Below, one piece after another: positions 17,868 through 26,587 of a stretch of DNA of 64,000 nt; within the stretch, counting starts at the first letter, position 1; each line of letters opens with the position of its first letter. The notes under the pieces are model-generated. The model made no database searches, was not told the origin of the DNA, and saw only the letters and a program-made list of their open reading frames with translations. The translations under genes and the position numbers were made by a program. Source of the DNA: Rhizobium tropici CIAT 899 (lineage in GTDB: Bacteria; Pseudomonadota; Alphaproteobacteria; Rhizobiales; Rhizobiaceae); NCBI RefSeq assembly GCF_000330885.1, contig NC_020059.1, positions 733,001 to 797,000 on the forward strand, given 5' to 3'.

Positions 17868-19364
17868 ATGCGTGAGATCGGTCATTTCATCGGCGGCAAG
17901 CACGTCGCCGGCACGAGCGGACGCACGAGCAACGTCTATAATCCGGCAACCGGCGAAGTGCAGGCAACCGTCGCGCTCGCAAGCGTCGACGAACTGCGCG
18001 CAGCCGTCGAAAATGCCAAGGCTGCGCAGCCGAAATGGGCCGCCACCAACCCGCAGCGCCGCGCCCGCGTTTTCTTCAAGTTCGTCGAGCTTCTGAACCA
18101 GAACATGGACGAACTGGCGACCCTGCTCTCTTCGGAGCACGGCAAGACGGTCGAGGATTCCAAGGGCGATATCATCCGCGGTCTCGAAGTCTGCGAATTT
18201 GTCTGCGGCATTCCGCATCTGCAGAAGGGTGAGTTCACCGAAGGCGCCGGCCCGGCGATCGACATGTACTCCATCCGCCAGCCGGTCGGTGTCGGCGCCG
18301 GCATCACGCCGTTCAACTTCCCAGGCATGATCCCGATGTGGATGTTCGCGCCGGCGATCGCGTGCGGCAACGCCTTCATCCTCAAGCCGTCAGAGCGCGA
18401 TCCGTCCTTGCCGATCCGCCTTGCCGAACTCATGATCGAAGCCGGCCTGCCGGCAGGCATCCTCAACGTGGTCAATGGCGACAAGGCTGCCGTTGATGCC
18501 ATCCTGACCGATCCGGATATCGCTGCCGTCTCCTTCGTCGGCTCCACGCCGATCGCCCGCTACGTCTATGGCACGGCTGCGATGAACGGCAAGCGCGCCC
18601 AGTGCTTCGGCGGCGCCAAGAACCACATGATCATCATGCCCGACGCCGATATGGACCAGGCCGTCAATGCCCTGATGGGCGCCGGCTACGGCTCGGCCGG
18701 CGAGCGGTGCATGGCGGTATCGGTCGCGGTTCCGGTCGGCGAGGAGACGGCCAACCGTCTTGTCGAGAAGCTGGTTCCGAAGATCGAATCCCTGCGCATC
18801 GGCCCCTATACCGATGAGAAGGCCGACATGGGCCCGCTCGTCACCAAGGATGCCTATAACCGCGTCAACGGCCTGATCGACCGTGGCGTCGAAGAAGGTG
18901 CCAAGCTGGTCGTCGATGGCCGCGGTTTCAAGCTGCAGGGTTATGAAGACGGTTACTTCGTCGGCGGGACGCTGTTCGACCACGTCAAGCCGGACATGGA
19001 CATCTACAAGACCGAGATCTTCGGGCCGGTCCTCTCGGTCGTTCGCGCCAAGAACTACGAGGAAGCCCTCGAACTGCCGATGAAGCATGAATACGGCAAC
19101 GGTGTCGCCATCTATACGCGCGACGGCGATGCGGCCCGCGATTTCGCCTCGCGCATCAATATCGGCATGATCGGCATCAACGTCCCGATCCCGGTTCCGC
19201 TTGCCTACCACTCTTTCGGCGGCTGGAAGGCTTCGAGCTTCGGTGACCTCAACCAGCACGGCACGGACTCCATCAAGTTCTGGACGCGCACGAAGACGAT
19301 CACCGCCCGCTGGCCGTCCGGTATCAAGGATGGCGCCGAATTCGTCATGCCGACGATGAAATAA
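17868..19364 (+). CDS. mmsA: Methylmalonate-semialdehyde dehydrogenase (CoA-acylating)
   Basis: A 498-residue cytoplasmic aldehyde dehydrogenase that converts methylmalonate or malonate semialdehyde to propionyl- or acetyl-CoA. It serves valine, myo-inositol or pyrimidine breakdown. The catalytic cysteine lies in GSAGERCMAVSVAVPVG, the hallmark that separates MmsA from other ALDHs. The NAD fold contains GITPFNFPGMIPMWM and SFVGSTPIARYV. The start at 17868 is set by GAGGAGG upstream. It is a single transcription unit closed by a terminator. The inositol (iolA) and valine (mmsA) versions cannot be told apart here; no inositol or valine genes are near. Confidence 0.93.
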   Translation: MREIGHFIGGKHVAGTSGRTSNVYNPATGEVQATVALASVDELRAAVENAKAAQPKWAATNPQRRARVFFKFVELLNQNMDELATLLSSEHGKTVEDSKGDIIRGLEVCEFVCGIPHLQKGEFTEGAGPAIDMYSIRQPVGVGAGITPFNFPGMIPMWMFAPAIACGNAFILKPSERDPSLPIRLAELMIEAGLPAGILNVVNGDKAAVDAILTDPDIAAVSFVGSTPIARYVYGTAAMNGKRAQCFGGAKNHMIIMPDADMDQAVNALMGAGYGSAGERCMAVSVAVPVGEETANRLVEKLVPKIESLRIGPYTDEKADMGPLVTKDAYNRVNGLIDRGVEEGAKLVVDGRGFKLQGYEDGYFVGGTLFDHVKPDMDIYKTEIFGPVLSVVRAKNYEEALELPMKHEYGNGVAIYTRDGDAARDFASRINIGMIGINVPIPVPLAYHSFGGWKASSFGDLNQHGTDSIKFWTRTKTITARWPSGIKDGAEFVMPTMK

Positions 19365-19389
19365 GCATCGCAATCATTGGCTTCCATCG

Positions 19390-19426
19390 GCCGCCGTCCG
19401 GAATTTTTTCGGACGGCGGCTTTTTT
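19390..19426 (+). terminator. Rho-independent terminator after mmsA
   Basis: GCCGCCGTCCG and CGGACGGCGGC form a perfect 11-bp stem around a 9-base loop, followed by TTTTTT. Confidence 0.92.
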
Positions 19427-19510
19427 ATTGCGTTTGTTTTCGATGGAGTCATCTTGTCATTGCCGCTGTTTTCATTTAGAACAAAACAAGAACAACGGGA
19501 GGGCCGCGCG

Positions 19511-19858
19511 ATGGCCGTGACCTATCAGATCGATTATCTCGAATTTCCGTCGAAAGACGGCCTGAAGACCCGCCGCTTCTTCGAGGAAGCCTTTGACTGG
19601 AGTTTTGTCAGCTATGGACCGACTTACCATGTCATCGAGGCGGCCGGAATAGATGCCGGCATAGACGGGGACGCGGGGGAGGCGGCCGGCACGCCTTTGC
19701 CCGTCGTGCGCACCACCGATTTGGAAGCTGCTCAGCGTGCCGTCGAATTCGCCGGCGGCGTCATCACCCGCCCGGCTTTCGATTTTCCGGGCGGTCGTCG
19801 GTTCCATTTCCGCGAACCGGGCGGCTGCGAAATGGCGGTCTGGATTTCCGTGCCCTAA
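19511..19858 (+). CDS. VOC (glyoxalase/bleomycin-resistance fold) protein
   Basis: A 115-residue cytoplasmic protein with one vicinal-oxygen-chelate repeat pair: an opening YLEFPSKDGLKTRRFFEEAFDWSF and a closing FPGGRRFHFREPGGCEMAVW. Proteins of this size form dimers with a metal or ligand site at the interface and range from lyases to binding proteins. Nothing visible fixes the substrate. The ATG at 19511 has GGGAGGG nine bases upstream. It lies between mmsA and rirA with gaps of about 150 bp on each side. Confidence 0.8.
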   Translation: MAVTYQIDYLEFPSKDGLKTRRFFEEAFDWSFVSYGPTYHVIEAAGIDAGIDGDAGEAAGTPLPVVRTTDLEAAQRAVEFAGGVITRPAFDFPGGRRFHFREPGGCEMAVWISVP

Positions 19859-19918
19859 GTTTCGGACATGGCCGGTTGGAGATCGGCATGGGCTGGATGG
19901 CCGGCTTTCTAAATAAGC

Positions 19919-19936
19919 TGAATATGAATTTCATAT
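19919..19936. promoter_or_regulatory. Iron-responsive operator candidate upstream of rirA
   Basis: TGA-N9-TCA is present at 19919-19933, which is the published IRO core bound by RirA. It overlaps a perfect 7-base palindrome, ATATGAA-T-TTCATAT, at 19922-19936. The site lies about 80 bases before the rirA start, consistent with autoregulation. Confidence 0.55.
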
Positions 19937-20013
19937 TTTGGAATTGTTCAAAACTAAGAAAGCCACTATATACGGGGCCAGCCCCTAAGCAGCCTCGATT
20001 CCAGGAGATCGGC

Positions 20014-20502
20014 ATGCGTTTGACCAAGCAGACCAATTACGCAGTGCGCATGCTGATGTATTGCGCCGCTAATGAAGGCCATCTGAGCCGAATTCCGGAA
20101 ATCGCCAGGGCATACAGCGTATCTGAGCTGTTTCTCTTCAAGATTCTGCAGCCGTTGACCAAGGCTGGCCTTGTCGAAACGGTGCGTGGCCGCAATGGCG
20201 GCGTGCGCCTTGGCAAGCCGGCGACCGATATCAGTCTGTTCGATGTCGTCCGTGTTACCGAAGACAGTTTCGCCATGGCGGAATGCTTCGAGGATGGCGT
20301 GGTGGAATGCCCGCTGGTCGATAGTTGCGGTCTCAACTCGGCGTTGCGCAAGGCGCTCAATGCTTTCTTCGACGTTCTGACCGAATATTCCATCGACGAC
20401 CTCGTCAAGGCCCGCCCGCAGATCAACTTCCTCCTCGGCCTTACCGACAAGGATCATAAGGCGATTGCGAAGAAGCCGGTGGTTGCAGCCCCGGCCGCCT
20501 GA
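20014..20502 (+). CDS. rirA: Rrf2-family iron regulator RirA
   Basis: A 162-residue iron-sulfur transcription factor that represses iron-uptake genes in iron-replete rhizobia. The N-terminal winged helix begins MRLTKQTNYAVRMLMYC. The three cluster-ligating cysteines fall at residues 91, 99 and 105 (AECFEDG, VECPLVDSC), the positions known for RirA. The C-terminal LVKARPQINFLLG is also typical. The start at 20014 is set by CCAGGAGAT upstream; a longer open frame from 19876 is not used. The neighbouring dpp genes are separated by 341 bp, so rirA is probably monocistronic. An IRO-like site precedes it. Confidence 0.95.
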   Translation: MRLTKQTNYAVRMLMYCAANEGHLSRIPEIARAYSVSELFLFKILQPLTKAGLVETVRGRNGGVRLGKPATDISLFDVVRVTEDSFAMAECFEDGVVECPLVDSCGLNSALRKALNAFFDVLTEYSIDDLVKARPQINFLLGLTDKDHKAIAKKPVVAAPAA

Positions 20503-20843
20503 TCAGTCCCCTGAAATTCGAACATGTTTCAGTCCGCAGTTACCGCCGGTAGCTGCGGATTTTCGCTTGTATTGCCTCCTATCCGGGCAATAGGCGGTTC
20601 GCGGATTGAAAGAGGAAAACGGCAAATCGTTCTGAATCTGCTAAAAGCGTGCAAATTTTTGCCAGAAAATTACCAATCCAGAGGTTTTTTCGTTCAAAAA
20701 TTTCCAAACTCTAGAAATTGGAAAAATTTTAGGCGGCGCTTGTTGCTTTCAAACTTAAAATAAAGTTCCATCGGCGCGATCCGGATGGGAACCTCTGGTG
20801 GTGTCCACGGCTTCAAAAGAATAACAATCTGGGAAACGATATC
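20503..20843. other. AT-rich intergenic region before dppA
   Basis: The 341 bp are clearly more AT-rich than the flanking genes. An imperfect dyad, TTTCCAA (20701-20707) with TTGGAAA (20718-20724) inside runs of A and T, may be an operator. A weaker GTTCC/GGAAC dyad lies near 20765-20793. The dppA promoter should be here. I see no gene; an open frame at 20524-20763 has no ribosome site or protein-like character. Confidence 0.5.
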
Positions 20844-22439
20844 ATGAAAAAGATTTCTGTCCTGCTGGCAGTGACAGCCTTGGCTTCGGTCATGGCGACG
20901 TCCGCCTGGTCAAAAACGCTTGTCTATTGCTCGGAAAGCTCGCCGGAAGGTTTTGACCCGGGTCTCTACACCGGGGGCAATACTTTCGACGCCTCGTCGC
21001 GCACGGTCTATAGCCGCCTTGTCGAATTCAAGCATGGCAGCACCGAAATCGAGCCGGGCCTTGCCGAAAGCTGGACCGTGTCTCCGGACGGCAAGGAATA
21101 CACCTTCAAGCTCCGCAAGGGCGTCAAGTTCCAGACCACCGATTTCTTTACGCCGACGCGCGACCTCAACGCCGATGACGTGATCTTCTCGATCAGCCGC
21201 CAGCTCGGCACGGACAGCCCCTGGGCGAAGTATGTCGCCGGCGGTACCTACGAATACGCCGATGGCATGGGCTTCCCGAAGCTCATCAAGTCGATCGACA
21301 AGGTTGACGATCTCACCGTCAAGTTCGTCCTTGACCGCCCGGAAGCTCCTTTCCTCGCCGACCTCGCTATGGACTTTGCCTCGATCCTGTCGAAGGAATA
21401 TGCCGACAAGCTGCAGGCCGACAAGAAGATGGAGCAGCTGAACCAGCAGCCGCTCGGCACTGGCGCATTCACCTTCGTCGCCTATCAGCCGGATGCCGTC
21501 ATCCGCTACAAGGCGAACGAAACCTACTTCAAGGGCAAGGAAAAGATCGACGATCTCGTCTTCGCGATCACGCCGGACGCCTCCGTTCGCGCACAGAAGC
21601 TGAAGTCCGGCGAATGCAACATCATGCCGTATCCGAATGCGGCCGATATCAAGGATCTGAAGGCCGACAAGAACCTCAAGGTTCTCGATCAGGCAGGCCT
21701 GAACGTTTCCTACCTTGCATACAACACGCTGGTTGCCCCGTTCGACAAGGTCGAAGTACGCAAGGCCATCAACATGGCCGTCAACAAGCAGGCGATCGTC
21801 GACGCCGTTTTCCAGGGCTCGGCCAAGGTTGCGACCAACCCGATCCCGCCGACCATGTGGTCCTACAACAAGGACGTCAAGGACGACGCGTTCAATCCGG
21901 AAGAAGCCAAGAAGCTGCTCGAAAAGGCCGGCGTCAAGGATCTCAGCATGAAGATCTGGGCGATGCCGGTGTCGCGCCCGTACATGCTGAACGCCCGCCG
22001 CGCTGCCGAACTCATGCAGGCGGACCTTGCGAAGATCGGCGTCAAGGTCGAGATCGTCACCTATGACTGGGCGCAGTACCTGAAGCTCTCCTCCGCTAAG
22101 GACCGCGATGGCGCGGCCATCCTCGGCTGGACCGGCGACAACGGCGACCCGGACAACTTCCTTGACACACTGCTCGGCTGCGATGCCGTTGGCGGCAACA
22201 ACCGCGCGCAGTGGTGCAACAAGGAATTCGACGGTCTGGTGAAGAAGGCCAAGCAGACGGCTGACGTCAAGGAGCGCACCAAGCTCTACGAAGAGGCTCA
22301 GGTCGTCTTCAAGCGCGAAGCACCGTGGATGACGATCGATCACTCGGAAGTCTTCATGCCGATGACAAAGAATGTCACGGGCTACTTCCAGGATCCGCTC
22401 GGTATTCACCGCTTCGACGGCGTCGATATCGCCGAATAA
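20844..22439 (+). CDS. dppA: Dipeptide ABC transporter substrate-binding protein
   Basis: A 531-residue periplasmic binding protein of the SBP family 5. The signal peptide is visible at the N terminus (MKKISVLLAVTALASVMATSAWS, cleaved after the SAWS region), and the mature protein begins KTLVYCSESSPEGFDPG, the DppA-like opening. Later segments such as LAESWTVSPDGKEYTFKLRKGVKF and NPIPPTMWSYN are conserved in dipeptide and haem-binding DppA proteins. It delivers substrate to the permease encoded just downstream. Two GC-rich hairpins separate it from dppB, which should favour higher levels of this subunit. Peptide specificity is inferred. Confidence 0.93.
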   Translation: MKKISVLLAVTALASVMATSAWSKTLVYCSESSPEGFDPGLYTGGNTFDASSRTVYSRLVEFKHGSTEIEPGLAESWTVSPDGKEYTFKLRKGVKFQTTDFFTPTRDLNADDVIFSISRQLGTDSPWAKYVAGGTYEYADGMGFPKLIKSIDKVDDLTVKFVLDRPEAPFLADLAMDFASILSKEYADKLQADKKMEQLNQQPLGTGAFTFVAYQPDAVIRYKANETYFKGKEKIDDLVFAITPDASVRAQKLKSGECNIMPYPNAADIKDLKADKNLKVLDQAGLNVSYLAYNTLVAPFDKVEVRKAINMAVNKQAIVDAVFQGSAKVATNPIPPTMWSYNKDVKDDAFNPEEAKKLLEKAGVKDLSMKIWAMPVSRPYMLNARRAAELMQADLAKIGVKVEIVTYDWAQYLKLSSAKDRDGAAILGWTGDNGDPDNFLDTLLGCDAVGGNNRAQWCNKEFDGLVKKAKQTADVKERTKLYEEAQVVFKREAPWMTIDHSEVFMPMTKNVTGYFQDPLGIHRFDGVDIAE

Positions 22440-22457
22440 CGAAAAATCTGTGAGAAT

Positions 22458-22509
22458 GCCCGGCTAGGACCGGGCGATCCGGCGGTCAGACACTCTGTCT
22501 GACCGCCGG
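22458..22509 (+). promoter_or_regulatory. Tandem intercistronic hairpins between dppA and dppB
   Basis: GCCCGG-N6-CCGGGC (22458-22475) is followed by a perfect 14-bp stem, CCGGCGGTCAGACA with TGTCTGACCGCCGG (22479-22509), and then AAAAATTT. There is no T tract on the plus strand. Such stems stabilise the 3' end of binding-protein mRNAs or partly terminate transcription. Confidence 0.7.
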
Positions 22510-22528
22510 AAAAATTTGGACATCTGCC

Positions 22529-23533
22529 ATGTTGCGATTTCTTTTCAGCCGGCTAGCGGTGCTGATCCCGACATTCCTCGGCGTATCGATCGTCGCCTTC
22601 TCTTTCATCCGCCTGCTTCCCGGCGATCCTGTCATGCTGCTGTCGGGCGAACGCGTCATGTCGCCGGAACGTCATGCGCAGATCTCGCACGATCTCGGCT
22701 ACGACCAGCCGATGGTCGTGCAGTACGGCCGATATATCTGGAATGCCCTTCATGGCGATCTCGGCACCTCGATCACGACAAAGCGTGACGTGCTGACCGA
22801 CTTTTTGACCTTCTTCCCCGCCACGCTCGAGCTGTCGATCTGTGCCATGATCCTCGCGATCTGTCTTGGCATACCGGCCGGCGTTTTCGCTGCCGTAAAG
22901 CGCGGCACATGGTTTGACCAGAGCGTCATGGGCGTCGCCCTCGTCGGCTATTCCATGCCGATCTTCTGGTGGGGCCTGCTGCTGATCATCGTCTTCAACG
23001 GTTATTTGCACTGGACGCCGGTTTCGGGCCGCATCGGGCTCATCTATTTCTTCAAGCCGATCACCGGCTTCATGCTGATCGACAGCCTGCTGTCCGGCCA
23101 GAAGGGCGCCTTCTGGTCCGCTTTCAATTCGCTGATCCTGCCGACCATCGTGCTTGGCACGATCCCGCTCGCCGTCATCGCCCGCCAGACGCGCTCGGCG
23201 ATGCTCGAAGTGCTCGGCGAGGATTATGTACGTACGGCCCGCTCCAAGGGCCTCTCGCCGCTGCGCGTCGTTTCCGTGCACGCATTGCGAAATGCGATGA
23301 TCCCCGTCGTCACCACGATCGGCCTGCAGGTCGGCGTGCTGCTCGGCGGCGCCATCCTGACGGAAAGCATCTTCTCCTGGCCGGGTATCGGCAAATGGAT
23401 GATCGATGCGGTCTTCAAGCGCGATTATCCGGTGGTGCAGGGCGGTCTGTTGCTGATCGCCGGCATCGTCATGCTCGTCAATCTTGCTGTCGACCTGCTC
23501 TACGGCTTCGTCAATCCACGCATTCGTCACTAG
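22529..23533 (+). CDS. dppB: Dipeptide ABC transporter permease DppB
   Basis: A 334-residue inner-membrane subunit. The N-terminal MLRFLFSRLAVLIPTFLGVSIVAFSFIRLLPGDP is the OppB/DppB signature, with the first membrane segment and the RLLPGDP loop. The EAA loop EDYVRTARSKGLSPLRVVSVHALRNAMIP is near residues 230-260 and couples to the ATPases. The gene ends nine bases before dppC, in a five-gene order binding protein, two permeases, two ATPases. Confidence 0.93.
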   Translation: MLRFLFSRLAVLIPTFLGVSIVAFSFIRLLPGDPVMLLSGERVMSPERHAQISHDLGYDQPMVVQYGRYIWNALHGDLGTSITTKRDVLTDFLTFFPATLELSICAMILAICLGIPAGVFAAVKRGTWFDQSVMGVALVGYSMPIFWWGLLLIIVFNGYLHWTPVSGRIGLIYFFKPITGFMLIDSLLSGQKGAFWSAFNSLILPTIVLGTIPLAVIARQTRSAMLEVLGEDYVRTARSKGLSPLRVVSVHALRNAMIPVVTTIGLQVGVLLGGAILTESIFSWPGIGKWMIDAVFKRDYPVVQGGLLLIAGIVMLVNLAVDLLYGFVNPRIRH

Positions 23534-23542
23534 GAGCGGCCC

Positions 23543-24451
23543 ATGAGCACGGTTAGCGTCAAAACGGTTAGTGTCAAATCCGACCGTCCTTCCGCTCTTG
23601 CGGAGTTCTGGTATTATTTCTCTCGCAACAAGGGCGCCGTCATCGGCCTTGCGATCTTCCTTTTCGTCCTGTTTCTGGCGATTTTCGCCGGTCTCGTAGC
23701 GCCGCATAATCCCGATGTGGCCTATGGCAGCGACATGCAGCGCCTGCCGCCCGCCTGGGCGGAGGGCGGCAACAGCAGCTTCCTACTTGGCACCGATGCC
23801 AATGGCCGCGATCTCCTGTCGCGCCTCATCTATGGCACACGCTTCTCGCTGTTCATCGGCCTCGTCGTTGCCTCGCTTTCAGCACTCGCCGGCATCCTGA
23901 TCGGTCTCGTCGCCGGCTATGTGCGTGGCCGTGTCGATACGATCATCATGCGCATCATGGATATCATTCTCGCTGTCCCCTCGTTGCTGCTCGCCCTGGT
24001 GCTGGTGGCAATCCTTGGGCCGGGCCTGACCAATGCGATGATCGCGATCTCCATTGTCAACCAACCGCACTTTGTTCGCCTGACGCGCGCCTCCGTCATG
24101 GCCGAGCGCGACAAGGAATATGTTATCGCCTCGCGCGTTGCCGGCGCCGGTCCGCTGCGGCTGATGTTCAAGACGATCCTGCCGAATTGTCTCGGTCCGC
24201 TGATCGTGCAGGCGACGCTCGCCTTCTCGTCGGCCATTCTCGATGCGGCCGCTCTCGGCTTTCTCGGTCAAGGCGCCCAGCCGCCGACGCCGGAATGGGG
24301 CACGATGCTCGCCGACTCCCGCGAATTCTTCCAGAGCAACCCTTGGCTCGTTACTTTCCCCGGTCTCTGCATCCTGATCACGGTGCTCGCCATCAATCTG
24401 ATGGGCGACGGCCTGCGCGATGCGTTCGACCCGAAGCTAAAGAGGTCGTAA
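23543..24451 (+). CDS. dppC: Dipeptide ABC transporter permease DppC
   Basis: A 302-residue inner-membrane permease, partner of DppB. The N-terminal cytoplasmic stretch leads into FWYYFSRNKGAVIGLAIFLFVLFLAIFAGLVAP, the OppC-type N-terminal segment. The motif LGTDANGRDLLSRLIYGTRFSLFIG follows, and the EAA loop is REYVIASR-like (KEYVIASRVAGAGPLRLMFKTILPN). Its stop codon TAA overlaps the ATG of dppD by one base. AGGAGCGG precedes its start. Confidence 0.93.
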   Translation: MSTVSVKTVSVKSDRPSALAEFWYYFSRNKGAVIGLAIFLFVLFLAIFAGLVAPHNPDVAYGSDMQRLPPAWAEGGNSSFLLGTDANGRDLLSRLIYGTRFSLFIGLVVASLSALAGILIGLVAGYVRGRVDTIIMRIMDIILAVPSLLLALVLVAILGPGLTNAMIAISIVNQPHFVRLTRASVMAERDKEYVIASRVAGAGPLRLMFKTILPNCLGPLIVQATLAFSSAILDAAALGFLGQGAQPPTPEWGTMLADSREFFQSNPWLVTFPGLCILITVLAINLMGDGLRDAFDPKLKRS

Positions 24452-25467
24452 TGGCACTTCTCGATATTGAAAACCTCTCCGTTGAATTCCAGACCTCGTC
24501 CGGCTTGTTCCGGGCCGTCGATGGCGTCTCGCTGACGTGCGACAAAGGAGAAATCCTCTCGATCGTCGGCGAATCCGGTTCCGGCAAATCCGTATCCATG
24601 CTTGCCATGATGGGCCTTCTGCCCTGGACGGCGAAGATCACCGCCGACCGCATGATGTTCGATGGCAAGGATCTTCGCGGTATCTCCTCGCGTCAGCGCC
24701 GCAAGATCATCGGCAAGGACATGGCGATGATCTTCCAGGAGCCGATGTCGAGCCTCAACCCGTGCTTCACGGTCGGCTTCCAGCTCGGCGAGACGCTCCG
24801 CATCCATATGGGCCTTGACCGCAAGGCTCGCCGCGAACGCTCGATCGAACTCTTGAATCTCGTCGGCATTCCAGCCCCTGCGGATCGCCTGTCGAACTTC
24901 CCGCATCAGATGTCCGGTGGCATGAGCCAGCGCGTCATGATCGCCATGGCGCTCGCCTGCAATCCGAAGCTTCTGATTGCCGATGAGCCCACGACCGCAC
25001 TCGACGTGACGATACAGGCGCAGATCCTCGACCTACTCGTGCGCCTTCAGCGGGAGCAGGGCATGGCGCTCGTGCTCATCACGCATGACATGGGCGTCGT
25101 CGCCGAAACGGCAGAGCGCGTACAGGTGCAATATGCCGGCCAGAAGGTCGAGGAGCAGCCGGTCAAGGAACTGTTCCGCGATCCGCACCATCCCTATACG
25201 GCAGCCCTTCTTTCGGCTCTGCCGGAGCGCGCCGAAGTCGGCGAGCGTCTGCCGTCGATTGCCGGCGTCGTTCCCGGTCAGCACGATCGACCGACGGGCT
25301 GTCTCTTTGCGCCACGCTGCTCCTTTGCAACGCCGGAATGCGACAAGGGCGTGAGGCGCCAGGGGCCTGAGCTGGGCGTAGCCTTATGCAATTATCCGCT
25401 GCAACATGGCAAGCCACTCGGCCACCCCGGCATTGTCGCCACGCAAAAAGCAGGAGGTGCCGCATGA
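24451..25467 (+). CDS. dppD: Dipeptide ABC transporter ATP-binding protein DppD
   Basis: A 338-residue cytoplasmic ATPase. Walker A is GESGSGKS near residue 43, the Q-loop region is [10 protein letters not shown], the ABC signature is MSGGMSQRV, and Walker B is [12 protein letters not shown]. The C-terminal oligopeptide-transporter extension carries [14 protein letters not shown]. The start was placed at 24451, overlapping the dppC stop (TAATG), because a longer upstream reading in the same frame lies inside dppC. It overlaps dppF by four bases (ATGA). Confidence 0.93.
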   Translation: MALLDIENLSVEFQTSSGLFRAVDGVSLTCDKGEILSIVGESGSGKSVSMLAMMGLLPWTAKITADRMMFDGKDLRGISSRQRRKIIGKDMAMIFQEPMSSLNPCFTVGFQLGETLRIHMGLDRKARRERSIELLNLVGIPAPADRLSNFPHQMSGGMSQRVMIAMALACNPKLLIADEPTTALDVTIQAQILDLLVRLQREQGMALVLITHDMGVVAETAERVQVQYAGQKVEEQPVKELFRDPHHPYTAALLSALPERAEVGERLPSIAGVVPGQHDRPTGCLFAPRCSFATPECDKGVRRQGPELGVALCNYPLQHGKPLGHPGIVATQKAGGAA

Positions 25468-26417
25468 CCGGCGCTGTTCTCGAAGGGCGCGATCTCGCCC
25501 GCTTCTACACCGTCAAGCGCGGCACCTTCAAACCGGAAGCGACGGTCAAGGCGCTGAACGGCGTCAGCTTCAGCCTGCAGTCGGGCCGCACGCTCGCTGT
25601 CGTCGGCGAATCCGGCTGCGGTAAGTCGACGCTCGCTCGCCTCGTGACGATGATCGAAAATCCGACGGCCGGCGAATTGCTGATCGACGGCAAGCCCGCC
25701 AGGCTCGGCGACCGCAGCCTGCGTAGTGCCGTGCAGATCGTGTTTCAGAACCCTTATGGCTCGCTGAACCCGCGCCAGAAGGTCGGCTCCATCCTGGAAG
25801 AGCCGCTGAAGATCAACACGGATGATGATGCCGCCACCCGACGCCGCAAGGTGGAGGAGATGATGGCGCGTGTCGGTCTGCGTCCGGAACACTATGATCG
25901 TTACCCGCATATGTTCTCGGGCGGCCAGCGCCAGCGCATCGCCATCGCGCGTGCCCTGATGCTGCGGCCGAAGGTGCTGGTGCTCGATGAGCCGGTGTCC
26001 GCACTCGATCTGTCGATCCAGGCGCAGGTCCTGAACTTGCTGATGGATCTGCAGAAGGAGATGGGCCTTGCCTACCTTTTTATCTCGCATGGCCTTTCCG
26101 TCGTCCGTCACATCGCAGACGACGTGATGGTTATGTATCTCGGACGTCCGGTGGAAACCGGCACGGCGGACGAGGTCTTCAACCGGCCGCGCCATCCCTA
26201 TACCGCCGCCCTTCTGTCGGCGACGCCGATCGCCGATCCGGATCGCGAAAAGAACCGCATCCGCCTGCAGGGTGAATTGCCGTCACCGCTCAACCCGCCG
26301 AAGGGATGCCATTTCAATCCGCGCTGCTGGCGTGCCCAGGACAAGTGCCGGCAGGTCGAACCGGAACTGGTGGGCGACGGAACGCATAAATTTTCCTGTT
26401 TCTTTCCGCTGGATTGA
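25464..26417 (+). CDS. dppF: Dipeptide ABC transporter ATP-binding protein DppF
   Basis: A 317-residue second ATPase of the peptide importer. Walker A is GESGCGKST, the Q-loop reads FQNPYGSLNPRQKVG, the signature is FSGGQRQRI, and Walker B is VLVLDEPVSALD. A C-terminal CHFNPRCWRAQDKC segment parallels that of DppD. The ATG overlaps the dppD stop (ATGA), with AGGAGGTGC just upstream acting as ribosome site. It is the last gene of the operon; a short palindromic repeat follows 58 bases after the stop. Confidence 0.93.
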   Translation: MTGAVLEGRDLARFYTVKRGTFKPEATVKALNGVSFSLQSGRTLAVVGESGCGKSTLARLVTMIENPTAGELLIDGKPARLGDRSLRSAVQIVFQNPYGSLNPRQKVGSILEEPLKINTDDDAATRRRKVEEMMARVGLRPEHYDRYPHMFSGGQRQRIAIARALMLRPKVLVLDEPVSALDLSIQAQVLNLLMDLQKEMGLAYLFISHGLSVVRHIADDVMVMYLGRPVETGTADEVFNRPRHPYTAALLSATPIADPDREKNRIRLQGELPSPLNPPKGCHFNPRCWRAQDKCRQVEPELVGDGTHKFSCFFPLD

Positions 26418-26474
26418 TCCAAGTTGTGAGTCGGGCAGATGTCGCTTTGCCGCCGATTGGCTTGCTCCGTCGAT

Positions 26475-26514
26475 CCCTCGCCCCGTTTACGGGGAGAGGG
26501 CTAGGGTGAGGGGC
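26475..26514. repeat. Short palindromic repeat (REP-like)
   Basis: CCCTCGCCCCGTTTACGGGG is followed by AGAGGGCTAGGGTGAGGGG. The central hairpin CCCCG-TTTA-CGGGG is flanked by CCCTC and GAGGG. The flank TAGGGTGAGGGG is the reverse complement of the start of the repeat at 60476. It lies after dppF. Confidence 0.75.
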
Positions 26515-26587
26515 CAGGCAATCGGATGCGTCGACGCCAGACCCGCCTGACGATCATTGGCATCCGTCATTCAAGGCAGAAGACAAC

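Noticed and set aside
20910..22409. 499-codon minus-strand open frame inside dppA
   Set aside because: The plus strand encodes a complete binding protein with signal peptide. The minus frame is open only because GC-rich codon use removes stops.
24187..24450. Upstream extension of the dppD frame into dppC
   Set aside because: It is the dppC sequence read in another frame. The ATG overlapping the dppC stop gives the standard DppD N terminus.
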